The position numbers and the translations under genes were made by a program. 64,000 bases of DNA, from assembly GCA_963814355.1 (NCBI GenBank), contig CAWFCZ010000018.1, positions 868,001 through 932,000 of the forward strand, in the 5' to 3' direction. The stretch is from JADGOV01 sp963814355 (GTDB taxonomy: Bacteria > Actinomycetota > Actinomycetes > JADGOV01). Positions 41,869 through 49,871 of the stretch are shown here, piece by piece. The notes under the pieces were generated by a model. That model was not told the origin of the DNA. It was given only the letters and a program-made list of their open reading frames with translations, and did not search any database. The first letter of the stretch is position 1, and the number at the start of each line of letters is the position of its first letter.

Positions 41869-42186
41869 TTACTTCTCGATGACCGCGAGAACGTCGCGGG
41901 CGGACAGCACGAGGTATTCCTCGTTGTTGTACTTGACCTCGGTGCCGCCGTACTTGGAGTAGATGACGGTGTCACCGACACTGACGTCGAGCGGCACCCG
42001 GTTGCCGTCTTCGAACCGGCCGGGGCCGACCGCCAAAACGGTGCCCTCCTGAGGCTTCTCCTTGGCGGTGTCCGGAATCACGATCCCGGACGCCGTGGTC
42101 TGCTCCGCGTCGGAGGGCTGCACCACAATGCGGTCCTCAAGCGGCTTGATGGCTACCTTGGTGGATGAATCGGTGGCGGTCGCCAC
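41869..42186 (-). CDS. groES: 10-kDa chaperonin GroES
   Basis: A 105-residue co-chaperonin capping GroEL: Ile-Lys-Pro-Leu-Glu-Asp-Arg-Ile-Val-Val, the mobile loop Thr-Thr-Ala-Ser-Gly-Ile-Val-Ile-Pro-Asp, and Val-Ile-Tyr-Ser-Lys-Tyr-Gly-Gly-Thr-Glu-Val. It starts with GTG at 42186 behind GGGAGGTAGG. The transcript starts from a promoter overlapped by a CIRCE element, so HrcA control is expected. Confidence 0.96.
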   Translation of the reverse strand: MATATDSSTKVAIKPLEDRIVVQPSDAEQTTASGIVIPDTAKEKPQEGTVLAVGPGRFEDGNRVPLDVSVGDTVIYSKYGGTEVKYNNEEYLVLSARDVLAVIEK

Positions 42187-42274
42187 GACCTACCTCCCTT
42201 ATCGCTAAAAATGCGCACATGTCTGGTGCGAGTTGGACGCCTGCCGTCGCGGGGATCAGGTGCCGTGTCGCCGA

Positions 42275-42301
42275 TTGGCACTCTCGGGTGCCGAGTGCCA
42301 A
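42275..42301. promoter_or_regulatory. CIRCE operator of groESL
   Basis: TTGGCACTC, nine bases, GAGTGCCAA: the HrcA-binding CIRCE with G in place of the usual A at the third arm position. The flanking A/T pair extends the arms to ten bases. It lies about 90 bases upstream of the groES start and overlaps the -10 box. Confidence 0.9.
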
Positions 42302-42329
42302 TCTAGAACGATCGGCACGGCGCCGTCAA
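42300..42329 (-). promoter_or_regulatory. groESL promoter
   Basis: On the minus strand TTGACG (-35) and TAGATT (-10) are 18 bases apart, a good fit to principal-sigma promoters of actinobacteria. The -10 end overlaps the CIRCE arm, so bound HrcA would exclude RNA polymerase. Confidence 0.8.
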
Positions 42330-42398
42330 CCGGGAGCCGGGAAAGCACCGGGAGTTGCAACCGCCCACTCGGCAGCCTCCCCCCGGTACAACGGGTGA

Positions 42399-42944
42399 CT
42401 ACTTCTCCTTGATCGTCGCCCCCGCGGCGGCTGAGTCCTTACCGATCTGCTTGAGCAGAGAGTCCGCCCCGAGCAGGTCGCCCGGGTTGAACGAACCGGA
42501 CTTCAGCCCGGTGGCCAGGCCGGTCAAGGCGACCGCCGCCCTCTCCAGCGGGGCGGTCAGCTTGCACAACTGGGGGTCGGCGGCGGCGTTGTTCTTTGCC
42601 CGGCGCAGTTGGTCGGCGACCACCAGCCCGGAGGCGCCTGCCTTGGTCAGTGCAGCGACCCGGCCCGGGGTGCCCTTGGCGAACGCTCCGGCCCGGTAGG
42701 GCTTGAGGATGTACCGGTTGAAGGCGCCGTAGGCGATTCCGGCGTTCACCAGAAAGCGGGTCTTCGCCAACTTCCTCGTGCCGGCGCTGGCGCACGCCGC
42801 AGACGTCGGGCTCGCGGCGCTCACCTCGTCGCTGGATGTGGTGCCCGGGGACTGGGCGGTGGTCTTCGTGGCGGTATCGCTGCTACCGCAACCGACCGTG
42901 AACGCCAGCATCAGGCAGGACACCAGCAGGGCAACTCGGCGCAC
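42399..42944 (-). CDS. Putative lipoprotein of unknown function
   Basis: A 181-residue exported protein. The N terminus Met-Arg-Arg-Val-Ala-Leu-Leu leads into a hydrophobic stretch and Thr-Val-Gly-Cys, an acceptable lipobox. A Ser/Thr-rich linker follows, then a helical domain with two cysteines (Ala-Cys-Ala-Ser-Ala-Gly and Leu-Cys-Lys-Leu). I do not recognise the mature domain. The GTG at 42944 is chosen because it opens the signal peptide; upstream in-frame codons have no character. Confidence 0.65.
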   Translation of the reverse strand: MRRVALLVSCLMLAFTVGCGSSDTATKTTAQSPGTTSSDEVSAASPTSAACASAGTRKLAKTRFLVNAGIAYGAFNRYILKPYRAGAFAKGTPGRVAALTKAGASGLVVADQLRRAKNNAAADPQLCKLTAPLERAAVALTGLATGLKSGSFNPGDLLGADSLLKQIGKDSAAAGATIKEK

Positions 42945-43151
42945 GCGAACTCCAGTGCTGAAGAACGGAGACGAATGAAGAGGGCGATGCCCGGCGGAGC
43001 CGCTTGCACGCCGTCCGGCATGAACGTGTGGCCATGACGTTACCGTTTCCCGATCCACCGGGCGACCCGACGGGCAATCCGCCAATCCCCCAGGGCAGAT
43101 TCGGGGCCCGCGCGGGGACTATCGAGGTGAGGTGGAGGACCCCACGGCGAC

Positions 43152-43892
43152 CTACCGGGCGGCTAAGGGCACGGTGGGCCGGGGGCCGAGGTAGCCGATC
43201 CGGTCCAGGAGTACCACCATCTGCTGGTCGAACAGGGCGGCGGGATCCAGCATCGGCGGGAGGTGGTGGAACAGCTCCAGGGTGATCAGCCCGTGCAGCG
43301 TGGCCCAGCAGGTCAACGCCGCGCACAGCGCCCCGGGCGGCAGCGCCGCCGGACCGCTCGCCCGCCAGGCTTCCAACTGCGGGCGCAGCGCCGGGCTTAC
43401 CAAGGCCTCCAGCCGCTCCTGGTCCATCGCGCCGGACTCGACGCAGTGCCGCATCACCGCCAAAAGGACGTCGACCCCGCGGAACATGGCCGGCTTCGTA
43501 CGGTCCTCCGGTGCCTCGTACCCGGGCACCGGCGTGCCGAAGATCAGCGTGTAGTCCGACGGATGGTCCAGCGCCCAGCGTCGGTAGGCGCCAGCCACGT
43601 CCACCCACAGCTGCCCGCCACTGCCGATGGAGGCGTCCCGAGCGGTTTCCAGGTGCTCGGCGAGGCTGGTGAAGGCGTCGACCACAAGATCGGTAAGGAG
43701 GTCGTCGCGGCTGGGGAAGTAGCGATAGAGCGCGCTGGCGGTCAGCCCCATCTCCCGGGCCACTCCGCGCAGCGACAAAGCGGCGGCTCCCTCGACGGCG
43801 AGCTGCCGGCGGGCGGTCTCCTTGATCTCCTCGATGGTCGCCTGCCGTAGCCGCTGGCGCCGGGGCAGCTTTCCCACCGTCGCGGACGCCAT
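43152..43892 (-). CDS. TetR-family regulator, divergent from an MMPL gene
   Basis: A 246-residue TetR repressor: the HTH has Leu-Ser-Leu-Arg-Gly-Val-Ala-Arg-Glu-Met-Gly-Leu-Thr-Ala-Ser-Ala-Leu-Tyr-Arg-Tyr, and the C-terminal domain is a TetR_C_33-like ligand-binding domain (Trp-Ala-Leu-Asp-His-Pro-Ser-Asp-Tyr). The ATG at 43892 opens with Met-Ala-Ser-Ala-Thr-Val. It is divergent from the MMPL transporter across 139 bases and presumably represses it. Confidence 0.88.
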   Translation of the reverse strand: MASATVGKLPRRQRLRQATIEEIKETARRQLAVEGAAALSLRGVAREMGLTASALYRYFPSRDDLLTDLVVDAFTSLAEHLETARDASIGSGGQLWVDVAGAYRRWALDHPSDYTLIFGTPVPGYEAPEDRTKPAMFRGVDVLLAVMRHCVESGAMDQERLEALVSPALRPQLEAWRASGPAALPPGALCAALTCWATLHGLITLELFHHLPPMLDPAALFDQQMVVLLDRIGYLGPRPTVPLAAR

Positions 43893-44031
43893 GGCCCCAT
43901 CATGCTCAGTGCAGTGAACTCCGTCAACTTCTGCGAACGACGCTCTTGACAGCGTTGGTCCCTGGTTGACACTGTTCTCACCAGCGAGCGACGCGCACTC
44001 AGCGCTACGCCGCACGCAGAGCGGAGACCCG
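43893..44031. promoter_or_regulatory. Divergent tetR/mmpL control region
   Basis: The region contains TTGACA at 43946 and 43966 on the plus strand, and GTTGACGGAGTTCACTG on the minus strand. The GTTGAC element therefore occurs in both orientations and may be part of the repressor site. I cannot define -10 boxes with confidence. Confidence 0.4.
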
Positions 44032-46248
44032 ATGCTCACGACCCTGGCCCGGTTGCTGGTTCGTCACGCCCGTCTGGTGCTGGCGGTGGCCCTCATCGCG
44101 CTCCTCGGCGCAGGCGTGGTGGGTATGGGGGCGTTCGCCAAGCTCAAGACGGCCGGTTTCGAGGCCCCCGACTCCGGCGCGGTCCGGGCTCGCGCGGTGC
44201 TCGCCACCCAGTTCGGCGGCGAACCCGACCTCGTGCTGCTGGTCCGTACACCCGGCTCGGTCGACGGCCCGGCCGGAGCCGCCGCCGGGCGGGCGGTGAC
44301 CGATCGCCTGGCCGCCGAAGCCGGCGTGGCGGGGGTCACCTCGTACTGGACCTCCGGCGCGCCGAGCCTGCGGGGCCGCGACGGCCGGGCCGGGCTGGTG
44401 CTCGCCCACGTCGCCGGCGACGAGCAGGCCGCCGCCGACCGGACTCGGCAGCTCACCGACGCCTTTGCGGGGCCGGCACCCGGCGGGGCTACGGTGACGG
44501 TCGGCGGTGGCGCCGCGATCGGCAACCAGATCGGCGGCCAGGTGGCCACCGATCTGGCCCGGGCCGAGTCGGTCGCGGTACCGCTGACGCTGCTGCTGCT
44601 GGTCCTCGCCTTCGGCAGTATCGTCGCAGCGCTGCTGCCACTGGTGATCAGCGGGATCGCGATCTTCGGTACCTTGGCGGTGCTCGCGGTGCTGGCCAGC
44701 GTGACCGACGTATCAGTCTTCGCGCTCAACCTCACCACCGCGCTCGGTCTCGGGCTAGGGATCGACTACGCCCTGCTGATGGTCAACCGGTACCGGGAGG
44801 AGTTGCAGCGCGGGTCTGGGCCGGAGCAGGCCGTGGTCACCACGATGGCCACCGCCGGGCGCACCATCATCTTCAGCGGGGTCACCGTCGCGGTCGCCCT
44901 GTCGGCCATGCTGGTCTTTCCGCTGTACTTCCTGCGCTCCTTCGCCTACGCCGGGATCGCCGTCGTGGCCATCGCGGTGGCGGCCGCCGTGCTCGTGCTG
45001 CCGGCGCTGCTCGCGGTCCTGGGCACCAGGGTCAACGCCGGGCGGTTGCCCGGTCTGCGGCGCTGGAGCATCCCCTCCGGGGAAAGCCGGTTCTGGCGCC
45101 GGATCGCGGACGGCGTGCTCCGGCGGCCGGTGCTGTACGCGCTGCCGGTGGTCGTTCTGCTGGTCGCGCTGGGAACCCCGTTCGCCTCGATCCGTTTCGG
45201 GACCCCGGACGATCGGGCCCTGCCGACCAGCGCAAGCACCCGGCAGGTGGGAGACGCGCTGCGCGGCGAGTTCCCCAGCGACGACGCCGCCGCGCTGTCC
45301 GTGCTGGTCGCCGGCAGCTCCCCGGCCGCGCTGGTCCCCTACGCCCGCCGGCTCGCCGGGCTGCCCGACGTCGCCCGAGTGCAGACCGCGACCGGCACCT
45401 ACGCCGCCGGGTCCCCCACCGTCCCCGGCTCCGCGGCGACGGCCCGGTACGCGACCGGCTCGACCGTGCTCCTCAGCGTCATTCCCGCCGTGGACCCGCA
45501 GACCCCGGCAGCCGAACGGCTGGTACGCACGATCCGCTCGACACCCGCGCCCGGTGCGTCGGTGCTCGTCGGCGGTACGTCGGCCAGCCTGGTCGACCAG
45601 AAGTCCGCTATCCGCGACCGGCTGCCGCTCGCCCTGGGCATCGTCGCGCTGACCACCCTGCTGGTGCTGTTCCTGTTCACCGGGAGCGTGGTACTGCCGA
45701 TCAAGGCGCTGGTGCTCAACGTGCTGAGCCTGTCCGCGGTGTTCGGTGCGATGGTCTGGATCTTCCAGCAGGGTCACCTGTCCGGGCTGCTCGGCTTCAC
45801 CCCCGGGCCGATCAACACCTCCATGCCGGTGCTGCTGTTCTGCATCGCGTTCGGCCTGTCGATGGACTACGAGGTCTTCCTGCTGTCCCGGATCGCCGAG
45901 CTACACCGCGCCGGCGCGGACACCCGGACCGCGGTCGCCGGCGGCCTGGCCCGGACCGGGCGGATCGTCAGCACGGCGGCCGCGCTGCTGGCGGTGACGT
46001 TCTTCGCCTTCGGCACCTCGAGTGTCTCGTTCATCAAGCTCTTCGGGATCGGTACCGGGATCGCGATCCTCATCGACGCCACCCTGATTCGCGGCGTCCT
46101 GGTACCGGCTTTCATGCGCCTCGCCGGCGGCGCGAACTGGTGGGCGCCGGGCCCGCTGCGCCGGCTGCACGCCCGGCTCGGGCTGGCCGAGGCTCCAGCA
46201 TCCGAGCCTGCGCCACCACCCCGGGAAATGGAGCCGGCCGCCACCTGA
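44032..46248 (+). CDS. MMPL-family RND transporter
   Basis: A 738-residue protein with 12 expected helices in two RND halves, each after an extracytoplasmic loop. The proton-relay stretch Leu-Gly-Leu-Gly-Ile-Asp-Tyr-Ala-Leu-Leu-Met-Val occurs in the first half and Phe-Gly-Leu-Ser-Met-Asp-Tyr-Glu-Val-Phe-Leu-Leu in the second; both Asp-Tyr pairs are conserved. MMPL proteins export lipids or siderophores. The ATG at 44032 follows GGAG at a good distance. Regulated probably by the divergent TetR gene. Confidence 0.92.
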   Translation: MLTTLARLLVRHARLVLAVALIALLGAGVVGMGAFAKLKTAGFEAPDSGAVRARAVLATQFGGEPDLVLLVRTPGSVDGPAGAAAGRAVTDRLAAEAGVAGVTSYWTSGAPSLRGRDGRAGLVLAHVAGDEQAAADRTRQLTDAFAGPAPGGATVTVGGGAAIGNQIGGQVATDLARAESVAVPLTLLLLVLAFGSIVAALLPLVISGIAIFGTLAVLAVLASVTDVSVFALNLTTALGLGLGIDYALLMVNRYREELQRGSGPEQAVVTTMATAGRTIIFSGVTVAVALSAMLVFPLYFLRSFAYAGIAVVAIAVAAAVLVLPALLAVLGTRVNAGRLPGLRRWSIPSGESRFWRRIADGVLRRPVLYALPVVVLLVALGTPFASIRFGTPDDRALPTSASTRQVGDALRGEFPSDDAAALSVLVAGSSPAALVPYARRLAGLPDVARVQTATGTYAAGSPTVPGSAATARYATGSTVLLSVIPAVDPQTPAAERLVRTIRSTPAPGASVLVGGTSASLVDQKSAIRDRLPLALGIVALTTLLVLFLFTGSVVLPIKALVLNVLSLSAVFGAMVWIFQQGHLSGLLGFTPGPINTSMPVLLFCIAFGLSMDYEVFLLSRIAELHRAGADTRTAVAGGLARTGRIVSTAAALLAVTFFAFGTSSVSFIKLFGIGTGIAILIDATLIRGVLVPAFMRLAGGANWWAPGPLRRLHARLGLAEAPASEPAPPPREMEPAAT

Positions 46249-46302
46249 CCTGGCGACCACACGGTTGCGCCACCCGGAGTCGATCAGGAACCTCGGCGTA
46301 GG

Positions 46303-46342
46303 CGTCGGCCTCAGGGCCGCTGACCCGACGCTAACCCTGAGG
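46303..46342. terminator. Possible terminator between convergent genes
   Basis: Two overlapping inverted repeats: GCGTCGG/CCGACGC (46303-46309 with 46325-46331) and CCTCAGGG/CCCTGAGG (46309-46316 with 46335-46342). They sit between convergent mmpL and GNAT genes. Loops are 15-18 bases, so folding strength is moderate. Confidence 0.4.
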
Positions 46343-46381
46343 TGCTTGATCGGTTAGCTGGGTGCGAAGGCGGGGCCAGCG

Positions 46382-46951
46382 TCAGGACGAGGCCGGCCAC
46401 TCCCGGTCCAGGATCGCGTAGTCGATCTCGCTCGACCACGCTCCCTTGAACCACTCGTTGTCGATCAGATGCGCTTCCAGGCGCATCCCCACCCGTTGGC
46501 ACAGCGCACCGGAGGCCCCATTCCGAGAATCCACCCGGGCCAGCGCGCGGTGTGCTCCGAGGCCTGTAAAGGCGAGGTCCAGTAAGGCCCGTACGGCTTC
46601 GGTGGCGTACCCCCGGCCGGCGCACGCCGGGGTGAATATGTAGCCCACCTCGACCGTCTGATGCTCAGCGGAGTGCAGGGCAAGGACGAGGTCACCGATC
46701 AACTCGCCATTCCCGGCCAGGGTGACTGCCAGGTCCAGATGGTCCCCGTCGCGGTGCAGCGCGGTTCCAGCCAGCTTCCGGTCCAGCGCGACCGCCATGT
46801 CCTCGCGGGTACGAGGCTCGAACGGTACGAACCGGACCACCTCCGGCAAGGAGTGGTACGCCAGCAGCGCCTCGAAGTCGTCGGGGCGGCAGGCCCGCAG
46901 CCGTAACCGCCGGGTGTGCACCGGCAGGGCCGGGGTGTACGGGAGGCGCAC
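46382..46951 (-). CDS. GNAT-family N-acetyltransferase (RimJ/RimL-like)
   Basis: A 189-residue acetyltransferase of the RimJ/RimL type: Arg-Arg-Leu-Arg-Leu-Arg-Ala-Cys-Arg-Pro-Asp-Asp at the N terminus, Val-Glu-Val-Gly-Tyr-Ile-Phe, and the acetyl-CoA loop Cys-Ala-Gly-Arg-Gly-Tyr-Ala-Thr-Glu-Ala. The acceptor could be a protein N terminus or a drug amine. It is separated by six bases from the upstream minus-strand gene and so likely belongs to the tsaD transcript. Confidence 0.85.
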   Translation of the reverse strand: MRLPYTPALPVHTRRLRLRACRPDDFEALLAYHSLPEVVRFVPFEPRTREDMAVALDRKLAGTALHRDGDHLDLAVTLAGNGELIGDLVLALHSAEHQTVEVGYIFTPACAGRGYATEAVRALLDLAFTGLGAHRALARVDSRNGASGALCQRVGMRLEAHLIDNEWFKGAWSSEIDYAILDREWPASS

Positions 46952-46957
46952 GACGGG

Positions 46958-47218
46958 CTACCGCACGCCGACGGAGACGAAGTCCCAGGCGTGCGCCGGG
47001 CGGGCCAGCCACGCCGGCGGCGGCCCGGGCAGCTCGACGGAATCCCCGGCCCACCAGGTCAGCACCACCACCCGGTCCTCGGCGCCGGTGAAGACCTCGG
47101 CATGGTCGAACCCGGCCTCGGCGGCCAACGCCGGGATGCCCACGTCGAACAACCAGGCCACCAGCGCGGCTGCCTCGTCATCGCCGGCGGCCCGGGCCTC
47201 CCACATCCGGACCCTCAT
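46958..47218 (-). CDS. Small hypothetical protein coupled to tsaD
   Basis: An 86-residue protein beginning Met-Arg-Val-Arg-Met-Trp-Glu-Ala-Arg-Ala. The pattern Ala-Glu-Val-Phe-Thr-Gly, then Val-Val-Leu-Thr-Trp-Trp, and Ala-His-Ala-Trp-Asp-Phe suggests a dimeric alpha-beta-barrel (ABM-like) fold, but identity is weak. The ATG overlaps the tsaD stop by four bases. Genes of this size commonly follow tsaD in actinobacteria; function unknown. Confidence 0.65.
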   Translation of the reverse strand: MRVRMWEARAAGDDEAAALVAWLFDVGIPALAAEAGFDHAEVFTGAEDRVVVLTWWAGDSVELPGPPPAWLARPAHAWDFVSVGVR

Positions 47219-48255
47219 GTCAGCTCCATCCCCGGGTCGGCGGGCAGGTCGAGCGGGTCCGGCGGGACCCCGGCGGAGACCAGCAGCGACCCGAGAACGG
47301 CGACCATCGCCCCGTTGTCGGTACACAGCGCCGGGCGGGGCACCCGCAGCCGGATCCCGGCGGCGGCGGCGCGGGTCTGCGCCAGGGCGCGCAGCCGGGA
47401 GTTCGCCGCCACCCCCCCGCCGAGCAGCAGGTCGCCGATGCCGAGGTCGCGGCAGGCCCGGACCGCCTTGCCGGTGAGTACGTCGGCGACCGCCTCCTGG
47501 AACGACGCCGCCACGTCGGCCAGTGGCACCGGCCGCCCGGCCGATCGGGTGGCCTCCACCCACCGAGCCACCGCGGTCTTCAGCCCGGAGAAGGAAAAGT
47601 CGTACGCGGCATCCCGCGGGCCGGTGAGCCCGCGCGGGAAGTCGATCGCGCAGGCGTCCCCGGCGGCGGCCTCCCGGTCGATCGGCGGGCCGCCGGGAAA
47701 GGGCAGCCCGAGCACCCGGGCCACCTTGTCGAAGGCCTCGCCAGCGGCGTCGTCCAGCGTCTCCCCGAGGGTGGTCACCGGCGCGGTGACGTCGCGGACC
47801 GCCAGCAACGAGGAGTGCCCGCCGGAGACCAGGAGCGCGACGCAGGGGCTCGGCAGCGGGCCGTGCTCGACGGTGTCCACCGCGACGTGGGCGGCGAGGT
47901 GGTTGACGCCGTACAGCGGCCTGTCCAGCCCCAGCGCGTACGCCTTGGCACCCGCCACCCCGACGAGCAGCGCGCCAGCCAGGCCGGGACCCGCCGTGAC
48001 CGCGATCGCGTCCAGTTGCGATGGCCGGACGCGGGCGGCGGCCAGTGCCCGGCGCACCGTCGGCACCAGCGCCTCCAGGTGCGCCCGGCTGGCCACCTCG
48101 GGCACCACCCCGCCGAAGCGGGCGTGCTCGGCCACGCTGGAGGCGACCTCGTCGGCGAGCAGCGTCCCGCCGCGGACGATGCCCACGCCGGTCTCGTCGC
48201 ACGAGGTCTCGATGCCCAGCACCAGCGGGCCGCCGGGTCGCCGGCCCTCAGCCAC
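47215..48255 (-). CDS. tsaD: tRNA t6A threonylcarbamoyltransferase TsaD
   Basis: A 346-residue ASKHA-fold enzyme that joins threonylcarbamoyl-AMP to A37 of ANN-decoding tRNAs together with TsaB and TsaE. It carries Gly-Ile-Glu-Thr-Ser-Cys-Asp-Glu-Thr, the metal-binding Asn-His-Leu-Ala-Ala-His, Leu-Val-Ser-Gly-Gly-His-Ser-Ser and Gly-Gly-Gly-Val-Ala-Ala-Asn. The GTG at 48255 overlaps rimI by eight bases. All the t6A proteins except the early-step TsaC are in this operon. Confidence 0.96.
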   Translation of the reverse strand: MAEGRRPGGPLVLGIETSCDETGVGIVRGGTLLADEVASSVAEHARFGGVVPEVASRAHLEALVPTVRRALAAARVRPSQLDAIAVTAGPGLAGALLVGVAGAKAYALGLDRPLYGVNHLAAHVAVDTVEHGPLPSPCVALLVSGGHSSLLAVRDVTAPVTTLGETLDDAAGEAFDKVARVLGLPFPGGPPIDREAAAGDACAIDFPRGLTGPRDAAYDFSFSGLKTAVARWVEATRSAGRPVPLADVAASFQEAVADVLTGKAVRACRDLGIGDLLLGGGVAANSRLRALAQTRAAAAGIRLRVPRPALCTDNGAMVAVLGSLLVSAGVPPDPLDLPADPGMELT

Positions 48256-48691
48256 GGCGCATCACGAGCGCGTCGGTGCCGCTGGGCTGGTAGTACCGCC
48301 GACGCCGGCCGATGTCGGTGAAACCGAACCGGCGATAGAGCGCCTGGGCACGGTCGTTGTCCACCCGTACCTCCAGCAGCACCCGCCCCGCCCCCCGCCG
48401 CTCGGCCTCGGCCAGCAGCTCGGCGAGCAGCGCGCCACCCATCCCCCGGCCCCACTGCGCCCGGGCTACGGCGAGGGTCTGGATGAACCCCTCGCCGCCG
48501 GCGGCGGCCATCCCGCCGTAGCCGACGATCCGCTCCTCCCGGGGGGGCTGGACGGCAAGGTAGTGCCGGGTGTCGTGCTGCGCCAGCTCCGACCAGAACG
48601 CCGGCTCGCTCCAGCCATCGGCGCCGAAGTGCTCGGCTTCGATCTCGGCGGCGGCGGCCAGGTCCCACCAGCGCAGCGGGCGCAGGGTCAC
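48248..48691 (-). CDS. rimI: Ribosomal-protein S18-alanine N-acetyltransferase
   Basis: A 147-residue GNAT enzyme: Thr-Leu-Ala-Val-Ala-Arg, then Gly-Arg-Gly-Met-Gly-Gly-Ala-Leu-Leu (acetyl-CoA loop) and Leu-Glu-Val-Arg-Val-Asp-Asn-Asp-Arg-Ala-Gln-Ala-Leu-Tyr-Arg-Arg-Phe-Gly-Phe, the RimI signature. Position between tsaB and tsaD is the standard one. The GTG sits in the tsaB stop (GTGA overlap). Confidence 0.93.
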   Translation of the reverse strand: MTLRPLRWWDLAAAAEIEAEHFGADGWSEPAFWSELAQHDTRHYLAVQPPREERIVGYGGMAAAGGEGFIQTLAVARAQWGRGMGGALLAELLAEAERRGAGRVLLEVRVDNDRAQALYRRFGFTDIGRRRRYYQPSGTDALVMRRG

Positions 48692-49317
48692 CGGCTGACC
48701 GGCTTCGGGGCACCCGGCGGTACCGCGTCCGGGCGGCGCAGGTAGAGCGGCGTCAGCGGGTCCGGCGGCGCGCCGCGCGCCGCCCTCGTGGCGACCAGCG
48801 CGGCCAGGTCGGCCGCCCGCGGCCAGGCCGCCTCGCCGGGCAGCAGGTCCGGGTACAGGGCGGTCACCGGGCCGATGACCGGTCGGCCGCCGAGGGGTAC
48901 CTCCGCCGGGCGGGCGACCGCCGGACCGGCCACTCGCGCGCCGCCGGCGTCGTAGGCCGCCCAGTACACCTCGCGGCGGCGGGCATCGGTGGCCACCACC
49001 ACCGCGCCGCGGTTGTGGGCCAGCACATCGAGCGAGCACTCGCCGTAGGCCGGTACGCCCAGCGCGTCGCCCAGCCCGGCGGCGGTGACCAGCCCGACCC
49101 GCAATCCGGTGAACGGGCCGGGTCCGGTGCCCACCGCGATGGCGCCGATCGCGGCCCGGGGCGTGCCGGTGGCTGCCAGCAGTTCGGCGATCAGCGGAGC
49201 GAGTAGCTCACCGTGCCGGTTGACCCCGACCTCGCAGCGCTCACCCACCACGACGCCGTCGGCCAGCAACGCGACGGTGACGGCCGGGGTGGCGGTGTCC
49301 AGGGCGAGGAGGAGCAT
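48688..49317 (-). CDS. tsaB: tRNA t6A synthesis protein TsaB
   Basis: A 209-residue inactive TsaD paralogue that scaffolds the TsaD-TsaE complex. It starts Met-Leu-Leu-Leu-Ala-Leu-Asp-Thr-Ala-Thr-Pro-Ala and contains Gly-Thr-Gly-Pro-Gly-Pro-Phe-Thr-Gly-Leu-Arg-Val-Gly, the TsaB hallmark. The metal-binding histidines of TsaD are absent, as expected. A 91-base gap without genes separates it from tsaE. Confidence 0.94.
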   Translation of the reverse strand: MLLLALDTATPAVTVALLADGVVVGERCEVGVNRHGELLAPLIAELLAATGTPRAAIGAIAVGTGPGPFTGLRVGLVTAAGLGDALGVPAYGECSLDVLAHNRGAVVVATDARRREVYWAAYDAGGARVAGPAVARPAEVPLGGRPVIGPVTALYPDLLPGEAAWPRAADLAALVATRAARGAPPDPLTPLYLRRPDAVPPGAPKPVSR

Positions 49318-49408
49318 CGGGCACCAGGGTAGGGGCAGCGCTCGCGTCAGCAGCCGGCCGACATCGACCGCCCCGGTACGGCCGCCGCCCTGGCGGCTTG
49401 GGCGGGCC

Positions 49409-49861
49409 TCAGCCCGGCAGCGCCACGCCGGCCCAGCGCGCCCCGTACCCGGTGACCCGCACCTCGCGGCCGCCCTGCACCGGGTTGGCCGACCGGGAGA
49501 TCCGTACCTCCAGACGGTGCGCCGCCAGGCCCTCGGCCAGGCCTTCGCCCCACTCCACCAGCGTGACCGACTCCTCGAGGGCGGCGTCCAGGTCGAGGTC
49601 GTCGAGTTCGGCGACCGAACCGAGCCGGTAGGCGTCGACATGGACCAGCGGCACCCGCCCGCCCCGGTGTACCCGGGTCAGGACGAAAGTCGGCGAGCGA
49701 ACCGGCCGAGGCACGCCGAGACCGGTTCCGACACCCTGGGCGAGGGTGGTCTTGCCGGCGCCGAGTTCCCCGATGAGCAGGACCAGGTCACCCGGCCGCA
49801 GCCGCTCGGCGAGCGCCGACCCAAAGGCGCGCATCGCGGTCGCCGTGGCCACCGTCACCAT
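49409..49861 (-). CDS. tsaE: tRNA t6A ATPase TsaE
   Basis: A 150-residue P-loop protein. Walker A is Gly31-Glu-Leu-Gly-Ala-Gly-Lys-Thr-Thr; Arg-Ser-Pro-Thr-Phe and His-Val-Asp-Ala-Tyr-Arg-Leu-Gly follow, then Leu-Val-Glu-Trp-Gly-Glu-Gly. It drives turnover of the TsaBD complex. The ATG at 49861 is ten bases after the uracil-DNA glycosylase stop, so the two are on one mRNA. Confidence 0.94.
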   Translation of the reverse strand: MVTVATATAMRAFGSALAERLRPGDLVLLIGELGAGKTTLAQGVGTGLGVPRPVRSPTFVLTRVHRGGRVPLVHVDAYRLGSVAELDDLDLDAALEESVTLVEWGEGLAEGLAAHRLEVRISRSANPVQGGREVRVTGYGARWAGVALPG

Positions 49862-49871
49862 GCCGGGCCGT

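Noticed and set aside
44755..45777. Long minus-strand open frame opposite the MMPL gene
   Set aside because: It mirrors the transporter codons and shows only low-complexity Gly/Arg/Gln/His; no start signal or homology.
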